Assembly (NCBI GenBank): GCA_900315435.1
Contig: OMYY01000008.1
Coordinates: 1 to 64,000, forward strand
Direction: 5' to 3'
DNA length: 64,000 nucleotides
Source: an uncultured Spirochaetaceae bacterium
GTDB taxonomy: Bacteria > Spirochaetota > Spirochaetia > Sphaerochaetales > Sphaerochaetaceae
Below the pieces are notes generated by a model. The model was not told the origin of the DNA, did not search any database, and saw only the letters and a list, made by a program, of their open reading frames with translations. The position numbers and the translations under genes were made by a program. Below, one piece after another: positions 24,167 through 33,343 of the stretch (position 1 is the stretch's first letter; the number at the start of each line of letters is the position of its first letter).

Positions 24167-24718
24167 TCAGTCTCTCCTCCGCCCTGCCCTCAGGGCACCT
24201 TGGAACCACACGTCCAACCAGGGTTCCGTCTTATTCCAATCAATCGTCTCAGGCAACACCTGGCCAAGGTCAAGGTGTGTCCAATGGCTCGCCTTGCCCA
24301 TTTCCTTCCAAAGTCCGGGTGCCTGGGCAAGCGACTCCAACACCCCGGGAAGCGCACTCTTCCTCACCTGGCCACGACTGGCGGAAAGAGCCTCCCATCC
24401 ATCCTCCACATCTGTCTCCCGGCTGAGAGCCGAAAGCAGGAGTTTCAGGCGTTGCAGGTTCCCGGCAGGAGCCGTGTAGAGCATTCCCTGCTCGACGGGA
24501 ATCAGCGCCCGCACCGCCTCTTCGGTCGAGATGTCACGCCACGCCCCGTACGATTCCACAACCCGGCTCGGCATGTCAATGACTGTCAGCACCGAACCAT
24601 CGCGGATGATTGCCACCGCGTCGCTTCCAAAGGCCAGATAGGTAGCCTCGGTTTTCCGTGCACAGCCGGCAAGCAGAAGCGACAGGACAATCCCCATCAC
24701 AAGCCAACGAAACCTCAT
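24167..24718 (-). CDS. Hypothetical lipoprotein between yqeK and rsfS
   Basis: 183 residues with a signal peptide ending in the lipobox LLAGC. The start overlaps the yqeK stop as ATGA. The mature domain is small, alpha/beta in appearance (ATYLAFGSDAVAIIRDGSVLTVIDMP), and of no family I recognise. Its place inside a housekeeping cluster is unusual, since the neighbours act in the cytoplasm. In some bacteria a LytR-type or other surface protein sits at this point of the cluster. Confidence 0.75.
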   Translation of the reverse strand: MRFRWLVMGIVLSLLLAGCARKTEATYLAFGSDAVAIIRDGSVLTVIDMPSRVVESYGAWRDISTEEAVRALIPVEQGMLYTAPAGNLQRLKLLLSALSRETDVEDGWEALSASRGQVRKSALPGVLESLAQAPGLWKEMGKASHWTHLDLGQVLPETIDWNKTEPWLDVWFQGALRAGRRRD

Positions 24719-25302
24719 CGAATCCGTTTTCCTTCCTTGAGACAGGCCTCCAGAGCCATGGTGGCATGGGCGTTCGTCCGTCCCAGCTCGTGGAAATACC
24801 GGTCCTGCTTCAGAAGAATGGCAAGCGCCACATCATCCAGGTTCTTCTGGTTCAGCAGCTCACCCCTTTCCGCATCGGAAATGTGGGTGCGTAGCGGCTC
24901 CAGATAATCGCTGACGAAAAGCACCAGCCCCATGCGTCCCATGTCGACCGAGCCAAGGGTATGCCACCTGACCGCTGTAGCCAACTCGCCACCAAATCCC
25001 TCTTCCCTCAACAGCGCCGCAGCGACAGGGCCATGGAGCAACTGGGGCTGGGACAGCTCTTCCGGCTCGAGCCCCACGTGGTGGGAATCAACGAAATCGT
25101 ACAGTTGTTCGTCGCTCCACTCACGGCAGATGTCATGGAGCAGACCGCAGGCGTACAGTTCGTCGTCATCCAGCGTCTCGGCGAACATATGGGACAGGCG
25201 GATGTTGGTCAGCGCCACGCTCACGCTGTGGGCAAAACGATGGTTGCTCTCGCTGCCACGGATTCTTGCCTCAATGGCGGTACAATCGATGGGTTTCAAC
25301 AT
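24715..25302 (-). CDS. yqeK: YqeK-type symmetrical Ap4A hydrolase (HD domain)
   Basis: 195 residues with the HD-domain metal ligands: HRFAHSVSV, LLHDICREW (HD pair), HGPVAA, and SDYLEPLR near residue 135. Family enzymes split diadenosine tetraphosphate to two ADP and are usually found next to nadD and rsfS, as here. The start at 25302 overlaps the end of nadD by 32 bases. Confidence 0.9.
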   Translation of the reverse strand: MLKPIDCTAIEARIRGSESNHRFAHSVSVALTNIRLSHMFAETLDDDELYACGLLHDICREWSDEQLYDFVDSHHVGLEPEELSQPQLLHGPVAAALLREEGFGGELATAVRWHTLGSVDMGRMGLVLFVSDYLEPLRTHISDAERGELLNQKNLDDVALAILLKQDRYFHELGRTNAHATMALEACLKEGKRIR

Positions 25303-25921
25303 AGTCGGCTACTTCCTTAGGCATGAGAGCCCGGATCACTTCCGGCATCGCGCTATGGCGTCGCAACGCGCCAATGGCATCACGAATCTCCGTGGAACTG
25401 TCACTGAACAGGCTATCATGGATGTACTTCAAATCGATATCCGGACCATTCCAGACCGGTTCGGCGCTCTCCCTCCGGGCGACCACAAAGGTGGCGACCT
25501 TGCGTAGCTCATCGAAATCGTGCCACTTGGGAAGCCCCGGAAGCAGGTCGTCCCCCATTACGACACCAAGTTTCCCGTCAACCGGGTATTTCTGATAGAT
25601 TTCGGCGACGGTGTCGCTGGTGTAGGAAACGCCCCCCCGCTCCAGCTCCATCGGGTCGACAATCAGAGAGCACTTGGGGTCGTCGGGGTAGAGCGAGGGA
25701 TAGGCTTTGACAGCAAGACGGAGCATCTCGAAGCGGTCGAGCCCGCTGGCAAGCTGCACCTCCTGCTTGAAGTTGTTCTTGGCCACCGGGACAAGAATGA
25801 ATCTCCGATAGCCAGTGGAAGTCAGGACGGAATGAATCAGATGAAGGTGTCCGAGATGGACAGGATCGAAGCTGCCTCCCACCATCGCGGTGGCAAGGCG
25901 CATGACTGCCGCATGCTCCAT
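25271..25921 (-). CDS. nadD: Nicotinate-nucleotide adenylyltransferase
   Basis: 216 residues from the ATG at 25921, with GAGGAGG ahead of it at the end of obgE. The nucleotidyltransferase motif GGSFDPVHLGHLHL starts near residue 15. SYTSDT and SSTEIRDAI are the nicotinate-mononucleotide and ATP-binding motifs of NadD. It adenylates nicotinate mononucleotide in NAD synthesis. Confidence 0.93.
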   Translation of the reverse strand: MEHAAVMRLATAMVGGSFDPVHLGHLHLIHSVLTSTGYRRFILVPVAKNNFKQEVQLASGLDRFEMLRLAVKAYPSLYPDDPKCSLIVDPMELERGGVSYTSDTVAEIYQKYPVDGKLGVVMGDDLLPGLPKWHDFDELRKVATFVVARRESAEPVWNGPDIDLKYIHDSLFSDSSTEIRDAIGALRRHSAMPEVIRALMPKEVADYVETHRLYRH

Positions 25922-25925
25922 AGTG

Positions 25926-27005
25926 TTATTCCTCCTCCGGCTGCTTCTGCTCCTCCGGCATGACGTATTCAGCGTCAAGGTCTGGATGGGAGGAGAACCC
26001 TCCCGTCTGGGCGGCTCCCTCGTTCCCTCTATTGGCGAGACGCATGAAAGCCTGCTTGACCTCTTCGATCCCCTGGTCAAGGAATACGCAGATCGGCACG
26101 ATCTCCTTGTCGGGATACTTCTTCTTCAGCTGGGCGAGATGCTCTTCGGCATGCTCGCCGTCCATATGGGTTGCGACAATGACCGAAGGCTTGTCCATCA
26201 TTTCAGGATTGAAAGCCTTCAACTCGCCACACAGCGCGTCATAGGCGTTCAGATAGCGGTCGTCGGTCACATCGATCAGGAAGGCAAGACCCTTGGTACG
26301 GGCGATGTGGCGCAGGAACTTGATACCCATGCCGGCACCTTGCGAGGCGCCATCAATCAGGCCGGGAATATCGGCCAGCACCACATCTTGGTCTCCATAG
26401 CGCATCATGCCGAGCTGAGGGATTTTCGTGGTAAACGGATAACCCGCCACTTTGGCCCGGGCATTGGTCAACGCGTTGAGCAGCGAGGACTTCCCCGCGT
26501 TCGGGTAGCCGACGAAGCCGATATCGGCAATCAACAGCAACTCGACGCCCACACGCATCGACTGTCCCTCTTGCCCCTTCTGGGCGAAGCGGGGGGTCTG
26601 GCGCGTTGCGCTGCGGAAGTGCCAGTTGCCAAGCCCTCCCTTGCCGCCTTTCAGGAAGACAAAGCGGTCCATGCCGGTCAAGTCCTGGATGATCTCTCCC
26701 GTTTGCGCGTTCTTGATCACCGTCCCCGCCGGCACTTCGACAATCACGTCCCTGCCATCTCTGCCGAAACACCGGGCCCCGCCACCGTTCTGGCCGTTTT
26801 CAGCCTTGTAGGAACGGCGCATCTTCAGGCGGTCAAGGGTACGAAGGTTCGGCTTCACCACGAAGACGACATCGCCCCCGCGGCCACCATCGCCGCCATC
26901 AGGCCCTCCTTTCGGGACGCAAAGTTCCCGACGGAAGGAAACACAGCCGTTGCCCCCGTTTCCGGAGGCAACATCGATATAGGTCTCGTCAGAGAAGCCG
27001 AACAT
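25926..27005 (-). CDS. obgE: GTPase ObgE
   Basis: 359 residues. The Gly-rich Obg domain (GNGGNGCVSFRRE, GGPDGGDGGRGGDV) covers residues 1-158. The G domain has G1 GYPNAGKSS, G2 PFTT and G3 DIPG, but NKxD-type G4 appears as THMD, a change from the usual Asn-Lys-x-Asp. The C-terminal Glu/Gln-rich tail is short. Obg acts in large ribosomal subunit maturation and stress response. It lies 6 bases after rpmA. Confidence 0.93.
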   Translation of the reverse strand: MFGFSDETYIDVASGNGGNGCVSFRRELCVPKGGPDGGDGGRGGDVVFVVKPNLRTLDRLKMRRSYKAENGQNGGGARCFGRDGRDVIVEVPAGTVIKNAQTGEIIQDLTGMDRFVFLKGGKGGLGNWHFRSATRQTPRFAQKGQEGQSMRVGVELLLIADIGFVGYPNAGKSSLLNALTNARAKVAGYPFTTKIPQLGMMRYGDQDVVLADIPGLIDGASQGAGMGIKFLRHIARTKGLAFLIDVTDDRYLNAYDALCGELKAFNPEMMDKPSVIVATHMDGEHAEEHLAQLKKKYPDKEIVPICVFLDQGIEEVKQAFMRLANRGNEGAAQTGGFSSHPDLDAEYVMPEEQKQPEEE

Positions 27006-27011
27006 GATAGG

Positions 27012-27275
27012 TTAGTTCTGTTCCTCGACCGGCTTGATGCTGATCACCTTGCGGTTCTTGCGCTCGCTGAAGACGACAGTGCCGGCAATCTTGGAGAAAA
27101 TGGTGTAATCGGTACCGAGACCGACATTCTCGCCAGGATGGAACTTGGTTCCGTGCTGGCGGACGATAATCTCACCAGCCTTGACCAGCTGGCCACCATA
27201 GCGCTTCACGCCAAGGCGCTGCGCATTCGAGTCACGACCATTGCGGGAGCTTCCGCCACCTTTCTTATGTGCCAT
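27012..27275 (-). CDS. rpmA: 50S ribosomal protein L27
   Basis: 87 residues starting [16 protein letters not shown], the standard N-terminus that reaches the peptidyl-transferase centre. There is no N-terminal extension of the Firmicutes type. Accordingly no Prp protease gene lies between rplU and rpmA, which are 12 bases apart. Confidence 0.97.
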   Translation of the reverse strand: MAHKKGGGSSRNGRDSNAQRLGVKRYGGQLVKAGEIIVRQHGTKFHPGENVGLGTDYTIFSKIAGTVVFSERKNRKVISIKPVEEQN

Positions 27276-27287
27276 TGCTCTCCCTCC

Positions 27288-27602
27288 TTACGCGATAACG
27301 TGATCAATCTTGATCAGCGAATACTTCTCGCGATGACCCTGGGTCCTGCGATATCCCTTACGGCGCTCATACTTGAACACACGAACCTTCTCGCCCTTCT
27401 TGTCGCCAATGTAGGAAGCCTGCACCTTGGCACCTTCCACATACGGCGTACCGAACTTGGCGCTCTTCTCGTCGACCACGGCGAGCACAGAAGCGTACTC
27501 AAGCGGATCTCCGGCCTTCTTGTCGTTGATGTGATCAACCTGGATGGTCTGGCCCTCGACGGCTTTGTACTGCTTTCCGAGAATCTCTACAAGTGCGTAC
27601 AT
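27288..27602 (-). CDS. rplU: 50S ribosomal protein L21
   Basis: 104 residues from the ATG at 27602 (AAGGAACG upstream), MYALVEILGKQYKAVEGQ. The C-terminal KYERRKGYRRTQGHRE contacts 23S rRNA. It is the first gene of the cluster running to rsfS. A weak promoter, TTGCGG-N17-TACAAA, can be read on the minus strand upstream. Confidence 0.97.
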   Translation of the reverse strand: MYALVEILGKQYKAVEGQTIQVDHINDKKAGDPLEYASVLAVVDEKSAKFGTPYVEGAKVQASYIGDKKGEKVRVFKYERRKGYRRTQGHREKYSLIKIDHVIA

Positions 27603-27706
27603 GTCGTTACGTTCCTTTTCAAAAGATACCCACCTTTGTACCCGTTTTCCCAAATATCCGCAAGCACCTTTCAAGGGAAAATTCCGGAATCATCAAGAAA
27701 TACCTG

Positions 27707-27735
27707 TTGAAAACCTACCAACCGTTTGGTAGTAT
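27707..27735 (+). promoter_or_regulatory. tetR promoter with palindromic operator in the spacer; leaderless start
   Basis: TTGAAA (27707-27712), 17 bases, TAGTAT (27730-27735). The palindrome CTACCAA-CCGT-TTGGTAG (27715-27732) fills the spacer. The ATG begins at 27742, 7 bases after the -10, where transcription should start, and there is no ribosome site. This fits an autorepressed, leaderless regulator mRNA. Confidence 0.7.
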
Positions 27736-27741
27736 ATAACC

Positions 27742-28332
27742 ATGCACACCACCGCTACCAAGCAAAAAATCCTCGATATGGCGCGGTCCCTGGGAGCGCA
27801 AAAGGGGTTGGACACCCTTTCTCTGGGGGAACTGGCGGATGCGGTAGGAATCACCAAAGCATCGATCTTCTCCCATTTCGGAAGCAAGAAGGCGCTGATC
27901 GACGAGCTTTACCGGCAATTCGATTCCTACGGCAGCACGATTGCTATCAACCTTGAGGGAAACGCCGGCGAAGTCCTGGAGCGGGCGGTAGTCCACTGGC
28001 TGGATTTCTTCACCACCGACCCGATGCGCCAGGCATGGAGGATCATCAGCCAGCAGAAATATACCGACGAGCGGGCATTGGTGCGTTTCCAGCGGCTCAA
28101 AGGCATGGTCACCTTCCAGTGCCAGGCGATTCTGGAATCGCTGAGCGAATCGGGAAAGCTGGACATTCCCGAACCTGATTTGGCCAGCAGTCTCTTTTCC
28201 AGCACCCTGCTCGGATATATCGAGCAGGAAACCATCGACGGTTCCAGCGAGGAGGATTGGAAAATCCAACGTCTGGTGACGAAATTCGCCGCCTTGTTCA
28301 CTCGGCAAGACGACGCAGGGCCTCGGCCTTGA
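27742..28332 (+). CDS. TetR-family transcriptional regulator
   Basis: 196 residues. The N-terminal helix-turn-helix reads LGELADAVGITKASIFSHFGSKKAL minus its first residues (about 28-52). The rest is the helical ligand-binding domain with no clear subfamily. It is divergent from rplU and convergent with the deaminase gene, whose 3' end it overlaps by 35 bases. Autoregulation through the palindrome at 27715-27732 is likely. Its other targets are unknown, as no transport or drug gene is divergent from it. Confidence 0.88.
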   Translation: MHTTATKQKILDMARSLGAQKGLDTLSLGELADAVGITKASIFSHFGSKKALIDELYRQFDSYGSTIAINLEGNAGEVLERAVVHWLDFFTTDPMRQAWRIISQQKYTDERALVRFQRLKGMVTFQCQAILESLSESGKLDIPEPDLASSLFSSTLLGYIEQETIDGSSEEDWKIQRLVTKFAALFTRQDDAGPRP

Positions 28333-29605
28333 AGGCCTTGGCCGCATCATCGAATTCCGCATAGAGGGCGGGAAGGTCGATACCGACCAGTTCTCCATCG
28401 GCCACCTTCCGGACCCCCGCGACCCAGACATCCTGCACATCTCCGCCGGTAGCGCTGTAGCAGAGCGCCGAGTAGGGATCGTAGAGGGGGTGCATCCGGG
28501 GACTCTGGAGGGAAAGGACAGCGATATCCGCCTGATAGCCGGCCTTCAGCATGCCGATAGGAGCGCGCAGGGCGAAACCCGCATTGCGGTTTCCCAATGG
28601 CGCGCACTCCCGTGCCGTCATCAAGGCCCGGTCATGGTGCATCGTCTTCTGGGCGATTGCCGCCAATTTCAGCTGGGTGAAGTGGTCGAGCGTATTGCCG
28701 CTGGAGGCCCCGTCGGTACCAAGAGTGACGACCACGCCACGATCCATCAGGTCCAGCACCGGGCAGGTGCCCTTGCCCGCCTTGAGGTTGGAACCGGGAC
28801 AATGGCTCATCGGCACGTTCCGCCCTGCAAGCACATCCTTGTCATGTTCGCTCAGGGTGATCAAGTGGACCGCGAGCAGGTCCCTGTCCAAGAGCCCGTG
28901 CCGCTCCATCCACTCCACAGGAGTGCAGCCATGCTCCCTGCGCACGTCCTCCACCTCGAAAGGCATCTCCGACAGGTGCATGGTCCACATCAAGCCCCGT
29001 TCCCTGGCAAAAGCGACGATCTTCTCCAGATGGCCGATGGAAAGGGAATAGGGAGCATGAGGGGCGACGACGGGAGTCGTCAAAGGAGACTTTTGGCAGG
29101 CGGCGATCGTCTCCTCGGTCCGCTCAAGCCCTTCGCTCCACGTTCTCGCGTCAGGGCTGGGAGCATCGAGAATCGTCTCGCCTGCCCAGAGACGGAAGCC
29201 CATCTCTTTGGCAGCTCTGACCACTTCGTCCTCGAAATAGTACATGTCCACCGCGCTGGTGGTGCCGGCCAGCAGCATTTCCGCGATCGCCATCTTGGTC
29301 GCCACAAAGACCAGGCGGCGGTCCATGGCCGCATTCTCCAGCGGCATCAGGAACTTGTGCAGCCGGTCACGGTAGTCGTCGGCCAACGAGCGGAAAGGAA
29401 CCATGGCAAGATGGGTATGGGTATTGCAGAAGCCAGGGATGACCAGGGCTCCATGCAGGTCCTGTTCCGGCAGGGAGGCATACACCTGGGGAAGCGTCGC
29501 CCCGACAAAACGGATCCCGCTCTCGTCGAAAACGATCGCGCCATCGGGATATTCGTGGAATTCCTCGTCAAAAGTGACGATATGGGCATGGACAAGCACC
29601 GTCAT
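28298..29605 (-). CDS. Amidohydrolase, MTA/SAH deaminase-like
   Basis: 435 residues from the ATG at 29605, which overlaps the ade stop as ATGA. The metal-binding NTHTHLA, the HAPYS and HLSEM motifs, SHCPGSNLKAGKG and LGTDGASSGN follow the 5-methylthioadenosine/S-adenosylhomocysteine deaminase (SsnA/MtaD/TrzN) pattern. It would deaminate an adenine- or guanine-type ring or nucleoside. Its substrate range is not fixed by sequence, but its partner is adenine deaminase. The 3' end overlaps convergent tetR. Confidence 0.82.
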   Translation of the reverse strand: MTVLVHAHIVTFDEEFHEYPDGAIVFDESGIRFVGATLPQVYASLPEQDLHGALVIPGFCNTHTHLAMVPFRSLADDYRDRLHKFLMPLENAAMDRRLVFVATKMAIAEMLLAGTTSAVDMYYFEDEVVRAAKEMGFRLWAGETILDAPSPDARTWSEGLERTEETIAACQKSPLTTPVVAPHAPYSLSIGHLEKIVAFARERGLMWTMHLSEMPFEVEDVRREHGCTPVEWMERHGLLDRDLLAVHLITLSEHDKDVLAGRNVPMSHCPGSNLKAGKGTCPVLDLMDRGVVVTLGTDGASSGNTLDHFTQLKLAAIAQKTMHHDRALMTARECAPLGNRNAGFALRAPIGMLKAGYQADIAVLSLQSPRMHPLYDPYSALCYSATGGDVQDVWVAGVRKVADGELVGIDLPALYAEFDDAAKAFKAEALRRLAE

Positions 29606-31251
29606 TCCGCATCTCTCCAATCAATCAGGGTACCCGTCGCGACATCGACGATCCCCTTGTCGCTCACCTTCACCACCGGACTGACCGGCAGTGCCAGGAC
29701 CGCGAAGCTCATCACTTCGTCATCAGCCTGATAGCCATGGTCCCGCAGCCAAGCCCTGACCTGCAGGATCTCCTTTCCCAGTCGATCCATCGGCTCCAAG
29801 CTGACGATGCCGCCATAGGCAAGAGGAACGAACTGCTCCCCCTTAGGATCGACGGTGGCGATTCCACCCTGCCGCTTGATGACCAGATTCACCGCCAGAG
29901 CGGCGAACTTCGCATCCGATGCCATCACCAGCAGGTTGTGGCTGTCATGGCTCCAAGAGGAGCAGATAGCCCCCGGCTTGGAGAGTCCGTGCAGCATTGG
30001 CACCGGCACGACAGGCGCCTGGTGTCCGTAGCGTTCCACCGAGGCCAGGATCGAGACATCCGGGGCGTGATAGGTACCATCCGTGACCGTGACGGTCCTG
30101 ATGGTCTTGCGGGTCAGGGTACCAGGAGCCTCGTGGTCGACATGGACCACCTGGTGGCTCCCGTTCGGAATCCGGAGGACGAAGTCGTCAGCGCGCACCA
30201 AATCCCGGCGGACCGATTGAAGGATCCCGCTTCCGAAAGAAGGAAGCGTGACGTGAGGAACGAGCTCCGCGTCACGGTCATAGACCAGCTTGCCCCGCTT
30301 GTAGACCTGGGCGATGGATAGGCTGTCCAGGTCGTCCAAGACCACAAAGTCGGCAAGCTTTCCCGGAGCGATCATGCCCCGGTCGACCAGGTGCATGCGC
30401 ACCGCCGGCGCCCAGGTCGCCGCATAAATCACATCCTCGGGCCGCATGCCCAGGCGAATCGCTTTTCTGAGCACTCTATCCAGCTGCCCCTCGCCCATCA
30501 GGGTGTCCGGCATCACGTCATCGGTGACAAAACTGAAGAAGCCGGGAAACTCCTTCAAGGCATCGATATTCTCCCGGGTGAGGCTCTTGTACTGGATTTC
30601 CAGGAACATTCCCTTCTCCACCCGTTCCCGAATCGAGGAGGGAGTCTGCTGGCAGTGGTCGCTGTCCACACCACTGGCAATGAACCGGTCGAGGTCGGAA
30701 CCGCTCAACCGAGGACAGTGGCCCTCGATTGGGCACTCGGGACGACTCTCGCGGAAGACCTGGATGATCCGTTTGGTCCGGTTGTCCCCATCGGCGAGCA
30801 GGTCGTGGGCGTTCATCACCTCGCCCAGACAGATGATCCGCCGGTCCTTGGCGAGCCGGCGGACTTCGGGCCCGTCGATTGTTCCGCCACAGGTCTCCAG
30901 AAGGCTGCTGGTTGCGGGCACGCTGGAAGGAACGGCGTAGAAGGTGTCGTTCAACACCTCGAGTCCCATGAACTGGCCAAGGCCCTCGATGCCGAAGACA
31001 TTGGTCACTTCGTGGCAGTCAGCCACAATGGTGGTGGTCCCATGGGGGAGCGTCACCCGGCTGAACTCGGTGGGAGTCGTCATCGACGACTCGATGTGCA
31101 TGTGGATGTCGATGAAACCGGGCACCACGTACCGTCCTCCCCCCTTTTCGGAGGGAGAGACGGACTGGACCCGGTCATCGAAAAGGATTGTGGCGGGGGC
31201 AAATCCTCGGCGGGCACTCTGATATACCTGACAATGCTCCAAGCGCTTCAC
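29602..31251 (-). CDS. ade: Adenine deaminase
   Basis: 549 residues matching AdeC-type enzymes: DIHMHIESSM (metal ligands), VADCHEVTNVFG, GEVMN, EGHCPRLSG, SFVTDDVMPDTL, and the C-terminal domain with SWSHDSHNLLVM. It converts adenine to hypoxanthine and ammonia. It is in an operon with a second deaminase and a spermidine-type ABC importer, so the importer may bring in purines or related amines. Confidence 0.9.
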   Translation of the reverse strand: MKRLEHCQVYQSARRGFAPATILFDDRVQSVSPSEKGGGRYVVPGFIDIHMHIESSMTTPTEFSRVTLPHGTTTIVADCHEVTNVFGIEGLGQFMGLEVLNDTFYAVPSSVPATSSLLETCGGTIDGPEVRRLAKDRRIICLGEVMNAHDLLADGDNRTKRIIQVFRESRPECPIEGHCPRLSGSDLDRFIASGVDSDHCQQTPSSIRERVEKGMFLEIQYKSLTRENIDALKEFPGFFSFVTDDVMPDTLMGEGQLDRVLRKAIRLGMRPEDVIYAATWAPAVRMHLVDRGMIAPGKLADFVVLDDLDSLSIAQVYKRGKLVYDRDAELVPHVTLPSFGSGILQSVRRDLVRADDFVLRIPNGSHQVVHVDHEAPGTLTRKTIRTVTVTDGTYHAPDVSILASVERYGHQAPVVPVPMLHGLSKPGAICSSWSHDSHNLLVMASDAKFAALAVNLVIKRQGGIATVDPKGEQFVPLAYGGIVSLEPMDRLGKEILQVRAWLRDHGYQADDEVMSFAVLALPVSPVVKVSDKGIVDVATGTLIDWRDAE

Positions 31252-31269
31252 CTGAGTCCCCTCCCGCGG

Positions 31270-32331
31270 TCAGTTCGCCATCAACCGGTTGAAACGGTCG
31301 ACCCAGCCAGCCAAGTTCCGGTTGACGAAGGTGAAGTCAACCATCTTGGCCCTTGCGGCGATATCGCCCACCGTCTTGTTCTTGGCATCAGCCTCGGAAA
31401 GCTGGACCTTGGTGTTGACCGGAGCCTCGTTCAGGACGTCGGTCTTGCAGGTGCGGCTCTCGGCCTCGACGGAGAGGCGATAGTTGATGTAGGCGACGGC
31501 AAGGTCGCGGTTCCTGCACTTTTTGGTGATATTGATCACGTTGAAGTTGGCGTAGGTCATGTCGGCAGGAACGACGTAGACGGCATCCGGGTCGGCCTTC
31601 TTGCAGACGGGAAGCCCGAAATCGCCGATGACGGCCACTCCCACCTCGCCGTTGGCCAGCTGGTTGGCGACATCGCTGCCCTTGGCGTAGACGTTGGCGA
31701 CATTGGCCTTCAAAGCCTCGAGCTGCTTGAACGCGGTCTCGCCGCCATCCGTGGTCCAGTCAACGCCTGCCACATCGCTGCACATCGCCAGCAAGGCCGG
31801 ACCGAACGTGGTGGTGATGTTGGGAATGGCGACCTTGCCGGCCAGACGGGGATCCCACAAATCGGACCAGTTCTTGATCTCGAAGCCGACCGTCTTCGGA
31901 TCGTAGACCAGACCGATGGAGTTCAGGGTGTACGGAGCGCCGCTACCGCTCTTGATCATGTCCTGGACTGCGGGAAGCAGGGAATCGAAATCGGCGATCT
32001 CCTCCGGCTTGATCGGGTCGAAGGCCCCGGCGAGCACGCCGTCTGCGGTGTTCTTCTGGGCCAGCTCGATCACGTCGATGGTGGAGTTCGGATCATTGAG
32101 CAGGCGGGTATAGCGTTCCTGGCCGTTACCCGTATCCAGGGTGATCTTGGCGTTGTTCGCCTTCTCGAACGGTTCATAGACCTCGGACCAGAGCGCGTCC
32201 TCGGAAAGACCCCAGGTCGAAATGACGAGCTGGGAGGGACTCTTCGCACCACCTGATTCCTTGGACCCCTGCGCGACAAGCGGTGTAGCGAGAGCTGCAA
32301 TCGCCGCCAATGTGACCAATGTGTTCTTCAT
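31270..32331 (-). CDS. PotD-like substrate-binding protein
   Basis: 353 residues from the ATG at 32331. The signal peptide ends PLVA before QGSKES. The domain is of the family-1/PotD type (LVISTWGLSEDALWSEVYEPF, YTLNSIGLVYDPKTVG, WSDLWDPRLAGKVAIPN). Such proteins bind polyamines, thiamine, iron or other small cations. Here the downstream adenine deaminase suggests a purine or nucleoside-related ligand. It is placed after the ATPase gene. Confidence 0.85.
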   Translation of the reverse strand: MKNTLVTLAAIAALATPLVAQGSKESGGAKSPSQLVISTWGLSEDALWSEVYEPFEKANNAKITLDTGNGQERYTRLLNDPNSTIDVIELAQKNTADGVLAGAFDPIKPEEIADFDSLLPAVQDMIKSGSGAPYTLNSIGLVYDPKTVGFEIKNWSDLWDPRLAGKVAIPNITTTFGPALLAMCSDVAGVDWTTDGGETAFKQLEALKANVANVYAKGSDVANQLANGEVGVAVIGDFGLPVCKKADPDAVYVVPADMTYANFNVINITKKCRNRDLAVAYINYRLSVEAESRTCKTDVLNEAPVNTKVQLSEADAKNKTVGDIAARAKMVDFTFVNRNLAGWVDRFNRLMAN

Positions 32332-32350
32332 CTTGCTATCTCCTTCGGCG

Positions 32351-33343
32351 TCACGCGCCAAGACACACAACTTTCTCATCATTCACCGAAAGACCGACCG
32401 GAGCATCCACCGCGAGCGGTGGTTCCTGGGTGCTGACCACGGTGAAAGCCCCCAGGCGGGTCGCGACCTCGTACTGGTAACTGTTGCCCAGATAGGTACG
32501 CACATCGATCTTCCCTTCAAGACCGGCACCGCCTTGGGAGATGGAAATGTCCTGGGGCCTGGTGCAGGAAAGAGCCTCGCCCTGCAGACGGGCACCCAGC
32601 TCGCGGTAGACCGACGCAGGATAGAAGTTCTTGAAGCCGACGAAGCGGGCCACCATCTCGTCGGCCGGGTGATGATAGATGGTCTCTGGCGTATCGCACT
32701 GGACGATCTTCCCCTTGTCCATGACCGCCACACGGTCGCTGATGGAGAAGCACTCCTCCTGGTCATGGGTGACGAAGACCGTGGTGATGCCGAGCTCCCG
32801 CTGGATGCGTTTGATGACAGTGCGCATCTGGATCCTCAGCTGGGCGTCCAGGTTGGAAAGCGGTTCGTCAAGCAGCAACAGCTTGGGCTGGATGACCAGA
32901 GCCCTGGCAAGGGCGACACGCTGGCGCTGGCCACCGGAAAGGTTCCTAGGAACGCGGTCGAGAAAGGAGTCGATGCCGCAGATGCGGGCCATCTCCTCCA
33001 CCCGCCTTTGCATCTCCTCCTTGCCCACCTTGCGGAGCCTCAAGCCGAAGGCGATGTTGTCACGTACCGAAAGGTGCGGGAAAAGGGCGTAGCTCTGGAA
33101 GACCATGCCGAAAGAACGGGCATGGACAGGCACGCCTGTCATCTCCTGGCCGTCCAGCAGGAAAGAGCCCCCGACCGTCGGCATCAGGCCGGCGATGACG
33201 CGGAGCGTCGTGGTCTTTCCGCAACCCGATGGGCCGAGCAGGCTGAGCAGCTCTCCCTTGCGGATTTCCAGGTTCAGGTTCTTCAGGACCATGTTCTTCT
33301 TGTCATACGAGACGCAGATATCCTTCAAAAGGCCGTAGCTCAT
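32351..33343 (-). CDS. PotA-like ABC transporter ATP-binding protein
   Basis: 330 residues. Walker A GPSGCGKTT, signature LSGGQRQRVALARAL, Walker B LLLLDEPLSNLD and switch VTHDQEE are followed by a C-terminal OB-type regulatory domain of about 90 residues, as in PotA/FbpC. The ATG overlaps the stop of the permease gene (ATGA, 33340-33343). It drives the importer made with the two permeases upstream. Confidence 0.92.
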   Translation of the reverse strand: MSYGLLKDICVSYDKKNMVLKNLNLEIRKGELLSLLGPSGCGKTTTLRVIAGLMPTVGGSFLLDGQEMTGVPVHARSFGMVFQSYALFPHLSVRDNIAFGLRLRKVGKEEMQRRVEEMARICGIDSFLDRVPRNLSGGQRQRVALARALVIQPKLLLLDEPLSNLDAQLRIQMRTVIKRIQRELGITTVFVTHDQEECFSISDRVAVMDKGKIVQCDTPETIYHHPADEMVARFVGFKNFYPASVYRELGARLQGEALSCTRPQDISISQGGAGLEGKIDVRTYLGNSYQYEVATRLGAFTVVSTQEPPLAVDAPVGLSVNDEKVVCLGA

